Shown here: one piece after another, positions 46,630 through 59,043 of the stretch | Layout of the letters: the number at the start of each line of letters is the position of its first letter | Position numbering within the stretch: the stretch's first letter is position 1 | Assembly (NCBI GenBank): GCA_023053685.1 | Contig: JALIGW010000002.1 | Location: 165,795,034-165,859,033 of the forward strand | DNA length: 64,000 nt | DNA from: Diadophis punctatus similis | Lineage: Eukaryota; Chordata; Lepidosauria; Squamata; Dipsadidae | Direction: 5' to 3' | Program-made: the position numbers and the translations under genes | The notes under the pieces: generated by a model | The model's database searches: none | What the model saw: only the letters and a program-made list of their open reading frames with translations | What the model was told of the DNA's origin: nothing

Positions 46630-49600
46630 GGCCGCGTTTGTTTAAAGTTAAGATAAAAGGGGTTTTTTTTCCTCCCCGTTTTTTCAATCCTGGAAGTGTC
46701 ACGTAGGGTGGGGAGAGCATGCCCGTGTTCTTCGAGCGCTCGCCCTGGGTAGAAAGGGACATGGAAGGGGGCGTGTGCCTTTCTCCTCAGACTGCAGAGG
46801 AGCCCGGAGGTTTCTTTTAGTCTCCTTTTCCGTGTAAACTGAAGGAGGGACCTTTAGGCTAGACGTTTCTTCAGACATCGGCATTTGAGTCCTTGGAATG
46901 AATTTTGTAAGGAACTTTTTTCATTTTAACCTTTTCCCCCCAAAAAACCGGATTTAACTCGTTTATAACCGTAGGAAGGAGAGACCTGGGGGAAGAAGGA
47001 GACCTAGCTATTCTGTTTTGTGCAGACTCCTGCATGTTTCCTTTACTAGTTGGACATTTGAAGGAAAACCTCTTTCAACTATTATAAAGCACACGCTCCA
47101 GTCTTGCGAGGTCCATTCGGTTTGGTTCGATTCAACATTTTCCATTTCAGAAGAGTTTGTCTGTCTTAGGTGTATCGACAAAAATTAGCTCTCGGTTTTT
47201 TGTTTTTTGTTTTGTTAATGAGAAAAATCTAAACACTGTTGAGTATAGCTGACGAAATGGTGAGAGAGCCAAGTGTTCGAAGAATCTCATAGGTTTCAAA
47301 TAGTGTTCATAGCCGAAGGCTTGCACACGTCGGCCCGGTATGCTCACCCCAATATTATTTCCCGCTTAATCTTCAGGGGAAGGAAGTGAAACAAGGTTAT
47401 CTGGCTCGACCCTCGTGGTTGTCCTGTTGGGTAGTGGAGAAAGCCCAAGTGATTGGCGGTGGAATTTCCCCCCCCCCCAAAAAAAGTGCTTCACACAGAG
47501 CAGACATTGATGGGAAAGGAGAACACTTTTCCCTTCCGTTTTGCAATGCTGAATGTGACTGGATGGGGCGTGTGAGGAGTTCTTGTATGCATTGCAACGC
47601 TAGGAGTTGGCAAAGTTCAGTTGTAGCCCTAAGGAGGGAAAGGGAGGCATCTGAGATTCACCATCGCTACCCACCTTTAGTGCGGACCCCTCTTCTCTGA
47701 GATCCTCCTAGGCGGCATACGAATGTTTGTAATAAAATAATAAGAAACCCCACCCATCCCGCATTGATAGGCTACAGGTATGTTATTCTCCTTCTTTAAA
47801 AAGAAAGAAAGAAAGAAACTGCAGCACAAAAATGTGTTGTTGTTTTTTACTTCCACGATGGGATGCAGAGGTCTGCCCAGATCTCTCCCCCTCGTTGGCT
47901 TCGGGGGCTGGCGTGGGCCGGCAGAGTTCTGATTAGTTTGGAACATCCAGAAAGTGATTTGTTTACATGTCGCGTCAGTCTAACTTGAGAGAGGCCGCTA
48001 GTCAGAAAGAACGACGCCGGGCGCGCCCAATGGCGGCAGAGTTTGGAATAGAGCGAGCCAATAGGATTACAGAGAGGGCGGAACGAAACGACAATTAGGT
48101 TACAGTGTGTTTCGGTTCTGTTTGGTGGAGCGGCCATATTGGATGGGAGGTGTGTTAGTGGTTCAGCTTAGTGATATGAATTGACGAGTTTCGAGCACCG
48201 GAATATTTTTAAAAATCGCACAATTAGAATTGAGGGGTGATTTAAAAAAAACTACAGCTGAGAAATAACTCTCTGGGCATATAGTATTGTAGAACTGCTG
48301 TGCACATTTTTCATAGCAGAGAGGAAAAAGTTGTAAGTCCATCATTACCACCAAAGTGCAAGAAGACTAAATAAAAAGTAGGCAGGACGTGCTTTGTTTT
48401 GTGCTGTGTGTATAACTTCCTTCCCTAGGTTAATGGGTGCAGTTCAAATTCAATGCCATATGTCTATTACCAGGTAGATGACAGAAATGACTAGCTGAGA
48501 AATAGCAGACTGTCCATCTTTGAGAAGTGAGGTGAAGATGAAAGTAAATGCAGGCCGCCCATTGAACGAATTCCTTCGTTACAGGATATTTTGTTCAGCT
48601 GGTCACTGAAGATGGGTTAGTTAGTGGATACTTGGGGTGGTTGGACCTCTTTGCAAGCAGGACCTTGGTTGTGGAATTTTGAATGGAAGAAATAGGAATA
48701 TTTTAGATAAACAATAGATTGTCTGGTTTAATTGCATTTTAACACTGCTTGATATTGTGTTTTGATTGCAGCTTGTGGAATTTATTTTTTTCTGCATCTT
48801 TTTAAAAAAGTGATGATTCTGCTATAGATTTAAATTGGACATATTCATCCTAAAACAAGCATACTCTTATTCAGGCCCTACGCTATTCAGGTTTTAAAGA
48901 TTTAAATCTTGAATTGAACTAGAAAATAATTACCAACCACCACATATTTTTCCATTGTTATTGGATTATAATCTCAGTAATATAAATCTAGCTGCATTTT
49001 GTATTAATTGAAATTTCCAGGGGCTCTTTAAATGATAGAGCTATATAACATCTATTGCAAACTTCTAAATATGTTACCATGGATGGAATAATGGTCAGCT
49101 GAGTATAGAAAAGGTTGAAACTTACACACTGAACTTTAAGGTATCCAATCCAGTATCATCAACACATTGGTGCCATCTCATTCTACAGTTCCCAATTATT
49201 TATCCAACAGGTTCAGATTTTAAATAAATAATAATTGAGACAAAATAGAACCTGTAGCATGTCAAAGGATATGGTATCAAACAATTTTCTGGTATGCCAA
49301 ACTTTTTTCAGTAGGACTGAAACAGTTGCTGCTGTATAGCATCTGAAAGATCTGCCTTTGCTAGGTGATCAAGACAGATATCTGGGCTAATACTGTAATC
49401 CAAAAACCCCTAAGCATCCAGAAGAATTAACAGGGCTGCACTTCCATTATCCAATTTCTTTTGTAAATTTTAAACTAATACAATCAAAACATTTCCACCA
49501 ATAAATAATTGAAATGAATACAGTACTGTATACAGTACAAACTTCCGTTTAGTGAAATCTAAATTATGTTTTATATTTGTAGTGCAAAACCAGAGAAATT

Positions 49601-49930
49601 ATTCAAAGCTAATCAATTTTTAATTGCATTGATATTTTTTATTGTCAACTTTACAAAATAGACAATGATTGTTGCATATTTATATAGTTTCTAAATCAAA
49701 AACAAGACATGAAGATCAAACTCTTCCTTGCACTATGAAACCTCCTACTGCCTGATTTTGCTTAATTTAAGTCCCCACTTTTCCTTCTTGGTATGTTCAC
49801 TTAAGCATTGACAGTTTCCAATAATACACGTTTCTTTAGTGTTGGTATTTTTCCAATTAAAATTTCCAACGTAACATTTTTTAAAAATGCTATTTAAAAT
49901 ATTAGGAATAAAAGAATGTACTATAGTATT
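46630..49930. other. CREBRF 5' intron, with a second CpG-rich patch
   Basis: From 46630 to 47900 composition is moderate. From 47960 to 48150 lies a small CpG-rich patch with CCAAT boxes, reported separately. The rest is AT-rich, and no exon can be supported. Confidence 0.4.
47960..48150. promoter_or_regulatory. Candidate second promoter in the CREBRF 5' region
   Basis: Within 190 bases there are cccaatggcggc (48027), gccaatagg (48056), gggcgg-type words and gcggccatattgg (48129), similar to a YY1 site at a start point. This is typical of a TATA-less promoter, about 2 kb downstream of the presumed CREBRF start. Direction and product are unknown. Confidence 0.35.
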
Positions 49931-49937
49931 CATTGCA

Positions 49938-49970
49938 GGGATAGGATAGGATAGGATAGAATAGGATAGA
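49938..49970. repeat. (GGATA)n pentanucleotide run
   Basis: ggatagg/ataggata repeats adjoin the CR1-like 3' end that follows, so the run was probably seeded by the LINE terminus. Confidence 0.85.
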
Positions 49971-50165
49971 GCTGGAAGGGACCTTGGAGGTCTTCTAGTC
50001 CAGCCCCCTGTTCAAGCAGGAGAACCTATACTATTTCAGATAAGTGACTGTCTTAGTCTCTTCTTAAAAACCTCCAGTGATGGAGCACCCACAACTTCTG
50101 AAGGCAAGCTATTCCACTGGTTAATTGTCCTTACTGTTAGGAAGTTTATCCTAAAACTTTACTTT
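49971..50165 (-). mobile_element. CR1-like LINE 3' end, reverse orientation
   Basis: gctggaagggaccttggagg, cttctagtccagcccc, gatggagcacccacaact and ttccactggttaattgt are the reversed CR1 3' region. The same words appear at 30990-31145. Confidence 0.85.
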
Positions 50166-50169
50166 ATTA

Positions 50170-51348
50170 TAAGGTGAGTTAACTGTCCAACTGCTACATC
50201 AAATTTGTATGTTTTCTTGGTTTATTTAAGCCTCTGCCACTTGTGATCCATTAATGCAGGCTATTATGTGTTCTGACCTTTCAAAGGCTTGAGACCTCAG
50301 GTGCAATCTTCAGCTTCCAACATAAGCAGGCAACATGAGATTTGATGAATCAGAGATTAAGCTAGTTATATTAACAATTACTTTTGAAAGCAGAAAAACC
50401 CTTCTAGGGTGCTGATCATGAAAAATTCAGTATTTTTGAAGAACCAATGAAGTAGGACTTTCAGTTCTTTTACTCTTTGTGATCTGGAAGAGTGCAGGAG
50501 AAATTTGCCTCTGCTAGAACTTTATCTTGTAATAGCATGGATATAAGGATGCTTCAGTACATATAATCAGAGCAGAATATAAATTTTAACTATACAAATG
50601 CCAGACCTCATAAACTAAAGGATGCTTTATTGGAATCTCCTGCTTCACTTGTGATACATCCTTATTTTTACAGGAAGATTTATTGATAAATTCATTGTAT
50701 GGTATATCTATAATATGTTTGTATTGTGAGGCTGTACTAGGGAGTCTTTCATGACAAAATAATCTCTGTTTTGGCTGATATCTCTTACAACAACAAACGT
50801 ATTCTGAGCGTGGAACCAGCAAGTCTGTGAAGCAACTAGGGAGAACCAGTTTATGAAAAATCAGTTTATTCATTGTTTCTTAGATGAAAGATCTCAAGTA
50901 TCTTGATTTAGAATTGAAAATTAAGAACTGATGCAAGAAAAAAAATTTGCTGAGGAAAATTACATGAGTACCCTTTTATTTTAATTACTGCATAGGGCTG
51001 TCAAGCAGGAATAGAATGAAAAAAAATATTTGCACTGTAAATTGCAAGCTGCTTTAACAATTTTTATGAATTGAAAAATATGTACTTTTACTTTGATTTT
51101 TCTTTTAAAAAGCCATTTTTCTTTTAAAAATATTTTCCCTCAACTTTTAGTTTTTTTTCAGGGATGCACAAACTCTGGGGGCCAAAGATTACAGTTTGTT
51201 TTTAAGTAGTGTGCTTAGGGCAGCACTTCAAAAAATAAACAGGACCAGGGCATTAAGGCAGATAAAGGCAAATAAAATTGCAATATTATTAAATGACGTT
51301 ACTTTCCATGTATTTTAAAATGTGGCTTTTATGACAGAGTAACTGTCT
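50170..51348. other. CREBRF 5' intron, no recognised feature
   Basis: This is AT-rich sequence. A minus-strand open frame of 95 codons (50586-50873) has no known family. Confidence 0.35.
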
Positions 51349-51356
51349 GTCTATCT

Positions 51357-52458
51357 CAGCGGTTCCCAACCTTCCTAATGTCACGACCCACCCCCACCGC
51401 GACCCACCCCACCGCCGCCACTTGGGTTCTTTTACCCTCTGCGCATGTGCAAAGCATTCTGCGCATGCGCAGAGGGTAAAATAACCCAAATGGCGGCGTC
51501 CGGGCGAAGTCTCCAGATCCGGGCAAGGTCTCCGCTCGTTTCGCATGTTGCCTCTGGGAGCTTTTTGAGCCCCATCGCGAAAGGCGTGCGCGACTTCAGT
51601 GGGGCCGGGACAGGCGGCTGCCTGGAGAGAGCCATCCCCTTAACAGAGTCTCTCCCGTCTACCTGTAGCGTTCGGGGCGAAGGGGATGGCTCTCTCCGGG
51701 CAGCCGCCTGTCCCGGCCCCGCTGAAGTCGCACACGCCTTTCGTGACGGGGCTCGAAAAGCTCCCAGAGGCAACACGCGAAGTCAGCGGGGCTGGAAACC
51801 GCGATGCCCACACCGGGATCCCCCGTCACCCAAAGGCAGGCAGAGGCGCCGCGGAAAGTCCGCCAGGGCCAGGGTTCCGTCTGTGGCTCTTCTCTTTATT
51901 GGCTGGGGTGCCAGCCCTCCCCCTCACGCGCTCCACTCCGGCGGGGTTGATGCTCCAGAAAAGGGCCCCTGGCGGGGATAACCCCCCCCCCGCTCCTAGC
52001 ACGGAGGCTGCACCCCCGTTTGTCTCCTGAAGCGCGTGCAACAAAAGGACCCCGCCTCTGCTCCAGTCCCCTCGAGCGGGAGACCTTGGGCGCCACGGCC
52101 CCAAGGGAGCAGGAGGGAGTCAAGTCAGGAAGGGAGAGCAGGAGGGAGTCAAGCTCCCCGGGGGCGGGTGCCAGACAAGCACGGGAGGCAGGGAAAGGCG
52201 CTTCATTCGCGCCACCTTCCCGCCAGTCAGAAGGGATCTCCTGCGGGCCTGTCCCTCGGCCGGAGAGGTGGGGGAAATCAGACACAAAAGCCTCTTGCCA
52301 AATGGCACCTCTCCCGACCAATCGGAGGGCTCGGGCGAGTTGAGCCGATATGGCCAGGCTTGTGGCAGTGGGGCGGGAGCTGAGGATGCCGGGGCAACCC
52401 CTGGAAAATGGTCGTTTGACCCCCAAAGGGGTCACGACCCCCAGGTTGGGAACCGCTG
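51357..52458. mobile_element. SPIN-like hAT element, 1102 bp, non-autonomous, TSD gtctatct
   Basis: Perfect 8-bp duplications gtctatct lie at 51349-51356 and 52459-52466. The ends are cagcggttcccaacct and aggttgggaaccgctg, a perfect 16-bp inverted repeat. The right subterminus gacccccaaaggggtcacga is very like the SPIN family of hAT transposons. The interior is GC-rich, with an inverted repeat of about 100 bp (about 51541-51640 against 51681-51782) and a short direct repeat of gcaggagggagtcaag (near 52109 and 52137). No transposase is present. Confidence 0.93.
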
Positions 52459-52469
52459 GTCTATCTGTT

Positions 52470-55400
52470 TAATTTTGCAGCAGCTGTTGACTAGATCTTC
52501 AGAGCTAAGCACAAGTACCTACAATATAGTCACATATTCTGAGGAGAAATCTGTGTCCTGCCTTATATACCAGTCAGGCTTTTCAGTAGTGGAATATTGA
52601 CACACCTATGTCATTCAGCTTTTAACTCAACAATACCTGTGATGAGTGTTCCATACATGCACTTAGTTCTCTTTCCCCTTTCCCACAAAAATTGGTGTCC
52701 CCTGTATTAAACAGTGTTTACATTGGAGAAGCTAAGGCAGTTAAAGTTTTAAAATTCCTGTGAAGAAAAGGAAAACAACTTTGAGCATTGACATTACAAC
52801 CCAAAAGAAATCCCAAATCACAAGTGTTATATTTTGAAAGTAAATTTGTATCACACTGAATGTAATTTTTTCTCTAAATTGAATGCTGTTTTCTTACAAA
52901 ATTGCTATAGTTTTCACTATACTGTAGTGAAGAGATTGCTGTGTTTCGTTAGGAGTTGAGATGCACTTAGAATAGTAAATAAGCTAAACCTTTGTATTAG
53001 TTTTAGGAAAAAATCACAGCTGTCCTATGCTGAGAATTATGTAAATTCCAGTTGGTATTGTACAAATTATTATAAGATAACTGTTCAGTAGCAATTGAAG
53101 ACAGTTCTGTCTGTCTTCAGAAGACCTATCATTTATGGACCATATAATACAAATGCTGCATATAATACAAAATATTTGTGCTTCTGTCAGCGGTGTTGTA
53201 TGCAGGAATACTTGGGCTTCATCTGATTCATTATCAATTAAAGCATTTGTACTACTTTGCTTGGAGGGAGGAAAAACATTTGAACAATTCTGGTATGGTC
53301 ATGTAGATGGGGCAAAGTGATCTCTTAGACATTGCTGAATTACAGTTTCAAATATCCCTCACTATTGATATAAATTATGAAAGTCATAAGACCAATGTCC
53401 AGAGATCTTCAATTCACTGTATATTTAATAGACTACCATAAATGACCTTTATATTAAATTATAAATGTTGGGTTCCAAACTTACATGCAACTTGTAATTT
53501 TATTTCAAATTACTCCAAAAAGGTATGTTGGTATGCAAATTCAATTAAGCAGTATAACTTCCAAAATGCCATCATTTAGCTACAGAATTAATGCAGGTAC
53601 TGAGTTTTACGTGTGCTCCATTTAGCTTGCTCTAACTTTTCTTCTATATGCAGTTTGATTTATTAGAGGGATGGAGTGATAAAGCAAGTAGAGAAATAAC
53701 TAGAGCACAGGTAACTCTAAACTCAGAGGGAACTTTCCAAATCCAAGAAACATTCAGAATTGAATTGAATTGAAAGGGGAATACTCTGTCCTATCTCTAA
53801 TACTCTATCCTCAAAGCTATAGTATAGCCTGATCATAAAGGAGAATCTATTAAACATTAAGTAATTGAATTTGCAAAAAAGCTGATGGGATAGATGTGGT
53901 TAGTATTTGCATGATAAGTTACTAGAAATCTGAGACCCAAAGGCTCAACTGGAAAATAAATAGAAAATTACCAGACGATGGCATTGGCAAATAATCAAAT
54001 AAACTACATTGACATGTCCATGTCAGTAACACGGGAGCTTTTCTCAAAAAATTGAATCTTGGATACAGCAGGATACAATTGGATGGCAAGAAACAATTTA
54101 CAGAGTAGTTTGAGTTACTTGGGTTGGGGGAAAATTCCTTTAAATATTTTATCTGTAAAGATTGGATCCCTTAAGTTGATGGATGCTAGATTTCTTAGGT
54201 ACGTCTTGATTAAGCCTGCAGAAGTAGATAAGTCAATAAAGTCAATAACACAAAAGTCCAAGGTTTTTTAAAAAGAAGTCTATACTAGCCTTCAGATCAT
54301 GTTTCTATTTTGCTTTCTATCTCAAGTTCCAAATATTTTAGAGGAAATGGCTAGTGCTTTTTCTTAGAACAAGGGTAACTTCACAATTAGTCTTTCTGCA
54401 GTTTTATTGCTACAGCATTTCTGTTTTTCAGAGTATTTTCACAACATTTGTATCTCAGCAATACTGCACTTGTGTTTTTCCAGGCTGCTACTTACCAATA
54501 GATTCTCAGTTTAGTTAAGAAGGGTTTAAAAATAATCGGAATATTTCTGCTTGAACATGGAATTATCTAGGTGACTTTTAGATGTGTTTGATATAATTCC
54601 TCTCATGTTTGTTCACTGGATGTATTGATTGAGGAGATTGTAGGGATTCTTTATGCCACTGCAGCTAGAACAATGTCATAATGAACGTGGAGACCCTGCA
54701 CAAGTTGAGAAAGGAAGGCATAAAAATGAGCTTTTCATTGTCAGCTATGATAATTGATCAACAGTAGTTTATGCACAAGCAGAATCAATGTTATCATTCT
54801 GTAATAAAAGGTTTATATATATTGTGCATAAGGAGGATACATAGCATAATGCATAATTTTTGTAATCTGGCATAATTGTCATGAATGCCAAAGTTGTTTA
54901 TCAAAGTTATTAACAGAGAAAATTATTTTTTTGTGTGTGCATTTGAAGTCTGCTTTGTGTTGTGTTCTGTACACCAAGCTGTACACAGGGAAATTTTTTC
55001 TATAAATACTGTTCTCCAGAGTGTGAAAGGCTACTTTCTGGAAGTCGGTTTTTAAAAAAACCAAGGAAGCAAGAACTCCGGAACTAGAAAAATGAAAACT
55101 TCCTTCTTATTCTTTTTTAAAAAACCTTATTGTTTTGAGCAAAGAATTGTTATAGTCCTTTAAAATTTCAAAAAGAAAAAGAACATTTTCCAAATCTAAA
55201 TTATCTAGGTGTGGTTTGTAATTGTTGCTTTTCCATTGAAGGCAGAAATAGAAAGCAAATTGAAAAATTAGATGGCTGAGGATGCTGCTCTGTTCAGCTG
55301 TTTGAAGCAGTTTAAAGGACTCAAGCAGGGTGATTTGAGCAGTCAGAACAAAGGGTGATGGACTGCTACTTGACTTAAATCATTAGTCATTTTTCCTTGC

Positions 55401-55640
55401 AATAATTATTGTGAATGGACATTAAAGTGATCTATATCTTTCATTTTTCCTCATGACAAAAAAATTCGGATGTTGCTCTTTTTTCTTACATTACAAGCAA
55501 TACATGCAGTATTGCTCAGGAGCCTTTATCCTCCTCTAGATGATGCAACTGGGCGATTGGGAACTATGAACACAGCACCTGTCTGTTTTTTAAAGGCCTG
55601 CATCTTTAAACCAACTGCACAGTCCCAAGAAGAGATGCAG
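52470..55640. other. CREBRF 5' intron, no recognised feature
   Basis: This is AT-rich sequence without clear repeats or coding frames. It has some imperfect repeats such as ttgaattgaattgaa near 53760. Confidence 0.35.
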
Positions 55641-55654
55641 AGTTGCAGACAGGT

Positions 55655-57165
55655 ACAGTATTCATTGACTACACAAAAGCCTTCGACTGTGTTTATTTTT
55701 ATTTTTATTTATTTATTTATTTTTGTCAAGTACGTGTTGGTAATATACATAGATATAACATTGTTTATATACATAAAATGAGTACTGATAAGAGGGAACA
55801 TTAGGACAGGGACAGTAGGCACGCTGGTGCACTTATGCACGCCCCTTACTGACCTCTTAGGAATCAGGTGAGGTCAACAATGGACAGTCTAAGGGTAAAG
55901 TTTTGGGGGTTTGGTGATGAAACCACAATGTCAGGTAGTGAGTTCCAGGCATTTACCACTCTGTTGCTAAAGTCGTATTTTCTACAGTCAAGTTTGGAGC
56001 GGTTCACTTTGAGTTTGTATCTGTTGTGTGCTCGTGTATTGTTGTGGTTGAAGCTGAAGTAGTCGTTGACAGGAAGGACGTTGTAGCAGATAATTTTATG
56101 AGTTATGCTTAGGTCGTGCCGAAGGCGACGGAGTTGACCATGACAAGCTTTGGAACTGCCTCAAAGAACTGGAATATCATCACACCACGTTCAGCTCATT
56201 CAGTCATTGTACTCTGATCAGGAAGCTGCTATAGAAATGGAATATGAAGACACAAAATGATTCAGAATTGGAAAAGATACTTGACAAGGTTGAATCCTGT
56301 CACCTATCTTATTCAACATGTACACACCAATAGTTATGAGAAATGCACATTCGGAGAATCTACCTTTGGGGTTAAAATCAATGGTATGAATATCAACAAC
56401 TTCCAATATCAGATGATAGAACATTGCTCGCGGAAATCAAGGACGATCTAGAGTGGCTAATTCTGAGAGTCAAAGATGAAAGTGAAAAATTTAGACATCA
56501 AGAAAACAAAGATAATGACAATTGCAGAGAACATATAGGTCAGATTAGTGAGACCATCAAAAAGGTAAAAAAAATCATTTTCCTGGGCTCTAAAATCGAC
56601 CAAATGTGTCTGCAGCCCTGAGATCAGAAGGCATATAGCAATTTGAAGAACTGCAATGTCTGGAACAATGTCTGGCATGAATAACATCTGGAAAAATGAA
56701 GACATCAGCCTCACAACCAAATGCAGATTAGTCAATGCAATTCCCCCCCCCCAAATTGCTACTTGTGGCTGCGAAATCTAGACTCTAAAAAAGGCAGATA
56801 GGAGAAGGGTGGACACCTTTGAACTGTGGTGCTAGGGACGACTGTTCTACACATCCCATTGACTGCAAAAATAACAAAGAAGTCTAGACCGAAACTCCCC
56901 AAAAAGTATCACTTGAAGTCAAGATTGCCAAACAAAGGCTGTTGTTATACTTTGGTCATGCCATGAGAGCTGACTCATTTGAAAAGTCAATCATGCTGGG
57001 AGAGATCAGCGGAAGGAGAAGAGGCCACCCTAGTACCCACTGGCTGAACACTATGAAGGATGACCATAGCAGATCTGAAGGAGATGGTGCAAGACAGAGG
57101 GGCATGGACAGAGTGTGGATCCATAGAGTGGCCAAGGGTTGGACAGGACTGAATGGCTGACGATG
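55655..57165 (+). mobile_element. RTE/BovB-type LINE fragment (RT and C-terminus), split by another LINE
   Basis: FIDYTKAFDCV at 55661-55693 is reverse-transcriptase motif A. The frame resumes after an insertion at about 56130 with DHDKLWNCLKE. Decayed pieces follow (near 56320-56450), then the C-terminal block LLYFGHAMRADSFEKSIMLG at 56942 and later HRVAKGWTGLNG. The ends NxxDxLEK..MLG and RVAKxxTxL are standard for BovB. Many stops show that it is dead. Confidence 0.85.
55692..56125 (-). mobile_element. LINE 3' end (CR1/L2-like), inserted in the RTE copy
   Basis: On the minus strand it reads YNVLPVNDYFSFNHNNTRAH, then LKVNRSKLDCRKYDFSNRVV and NAWNSLP. This is the NRYKL..K..F..RVV..WNSLP pattern of CR1/L2-type ORF ends. 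The A-rich tail is the tttatttttatttttattta run at 55692. The flanks cgactgtgtt and cgacggagtt may be a diverged target duplication. Confidence 0.75.
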
Positions 57166-57169
57166 GCTG

Positions 57170-58848
57170 TATTTGCTCTTCCTTGTGTTTCAAAGGATCT
57201 TTTTGGAACCAAATATAAATGGATCTTTGTGGAATCAAATCTAAACCAAATCTACAGCTGTAAAATCTGTGTTAATTACTAATCTATAAACAAATAAGTA
57301 CCTGTATATACATACACTGCCTTGGTAGTGCTGCTGAGTTAACTGAACTGGATCCTTGTGATTAAGAACTTTTTCAGTGCTGATAATTTGTATATACATC
57401 AGTTTGTCAAAATGCAGTTTCTATACATGGAAATTCTAAGAAAGTTTAATTCTTTACAAAAAGTATGATCTTTATAAGGGAAAAAAAATATTAGAAATAA
57501 AAGTTGTTAGGATTTGTTTTGTTTCCTTATTCTGGTATATCTTAACATGCTAATGTTTCACTAAATTGTTATGTAAAATTGTTCCTAGTATGTAAAGTAG
57601 TCACCCTGCTTTAATATACTTAATTTTTGTGTGCTTATTTTAAGGGATTTTATACCACGAAATTTTTTTTCAATAATAAGCAGTAGTAGAACAATAAAGG
57701 CTTCACAAAAATACCATAATCATAACATGGGACATTAAAAACATTGACAAATGAAGTTGAAATCAGGAGTAATAAAACATTAAATAATAGCAGCAGTAGA
57801 TAAATCACTTATTTCTGCATAATCAAATACAGACTGAGATGGAAACTGTTCAAACTGTTTGGAAACTTGATATGCATAATAAGATCATTTTCATATTTTA
57901 TTTGAATTACATTTGGAAGTACAAGTTTTCCTACATTTGAAAAAATAGTTTTACATATTATAAAAAGATATGATTCAGGATAATATGCCCGAAAGTAATT
58001 CTATTATATTAGGAATAATTATACAAGTAGGACTAAAATATTCTCTTTCATAATGACAAAATAGCCAATCATCAGCAAAATAGTTGTCTCGGTAAAGTCA
58101 TAAGAGGCAGCTTCTCTTGTATGAATATGAATTCTTCTGAATCCATAGGACCATCTACTTTCTTGTGACATAGCATAGAAAGTACCAATTACTACAGAAG
58201 CACAAACATTTGGCCGATGTTAAAATAATTCATCTGAATATTAACATTAGGCTGAAGCAGTTCCATGCTCTGGTTGTACTTTGATACTCATTAGAATATT
58301 GAAATGAGGATTCCTGGACCAATTCCACATCCTGGTAACACATTGTTCAGTTTACATACAGTGTAGGGCTGTCTTTGCAAACAATTGAGAAACACTCATT
58401 GCAAATGTTCTGAATACAAAACTGTGTTTTAGAGCAGAGCTAGATGAAGGAAACCTATATTAAAACAGCTGCACAGACCATTTCTTTGTTTCCAAACATA
58501 ACTCAGATATGACAATAGATGTAAAGAGAAAATGTGAAAGAGAGAATGAAAATGGAAAAACTGGAGGAATAGAAAGTACAAGTCCTATGTGGAAAGTATT
58601 AGATTAGGTTAATCTCATAACATAATCCCAGTGGATATAAGATTATATAGAAGCTGCTTGGAACAGAATTGTTTTACAAATTACCTCTGAAATCTATGTA
58701 ATTATGTTAATAGAAAGTATGAAAAGATAGGATGAAGAGAAAGAGAATGTAGAGGAGATGTGTGCAAAAATTGTAGCAAAAAATGAGGACTAAGATACTA
58801 AGCATGCATTTAATGTAAAATCACTTAATAGTTTTCTTTTCATTTCAG
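57170..58848. other. CREBRF 5' intron, last part
   Basis: This is AT-rich sequence with no recognised repeat or exon. Confidence 0.4.
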
Positions 58849-59043
58849 GCACAAATTCCCCAGAGAAAAAAATATTCCAAATAATCAAAGTAAACATTTT
58901 CCTAGCAAAAAATCTGCAACTCTCCTTGTATGAGTTATATGCTGCCTACTAACCCGGAAAAAAAGCTGGAACAGAATTTGCAAGCAAGGAAAACAAAAAG
59001 GTTGGAATTGAATTTGGAGGATCTTGGCCTGGAAATGCCTCAG
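58849..59043 (+). other. CREBRF: CREBRF exon with the start codon (mostly 5' UTR)
   Basis: The exon lies between tttcatttcag and gtaaat. The accepted human start, MPQPSVSGMD, corresponds to the ATG at 59035 (context gaaATGc), with only three codons in this exon. In the same frame, two upstream ATGs (58930 and 58939) would add 35 or 32 residues without a stop. A TAG closes the frame just before, at 58903-58905. Confidence 0.85.
59035..59043 (+). CDS. CREBRF: CREBRF coding start (M-P-Q)
   Basis: Three codons precede the donor at 59044. This start was chosen because it equals the known N-terminus and has a G at -3, while the two upstream in-frame ATGs have T at -3. The frame continues in phase 0 to 59722 (PSVSGMDPPFGDAF). 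Confidence 0.85.

Noticed and set aside
46016..46762. A 248-codon minus-strand open frame over the CREBRF CpG island
   Set aside because: It follows GC-rich composition, is Pro/Ser/Arg biased, overlaps other long frames on both strands and matches no family I know. It is an island artefact.
51432..52435. Overlapping 100-179-codon frames that look like a small gene cluster
   Set aside because: They fall within the SPIN-like element and its inverted repeat. The translations are Pro/Gly/Arg rich and mirror each other.
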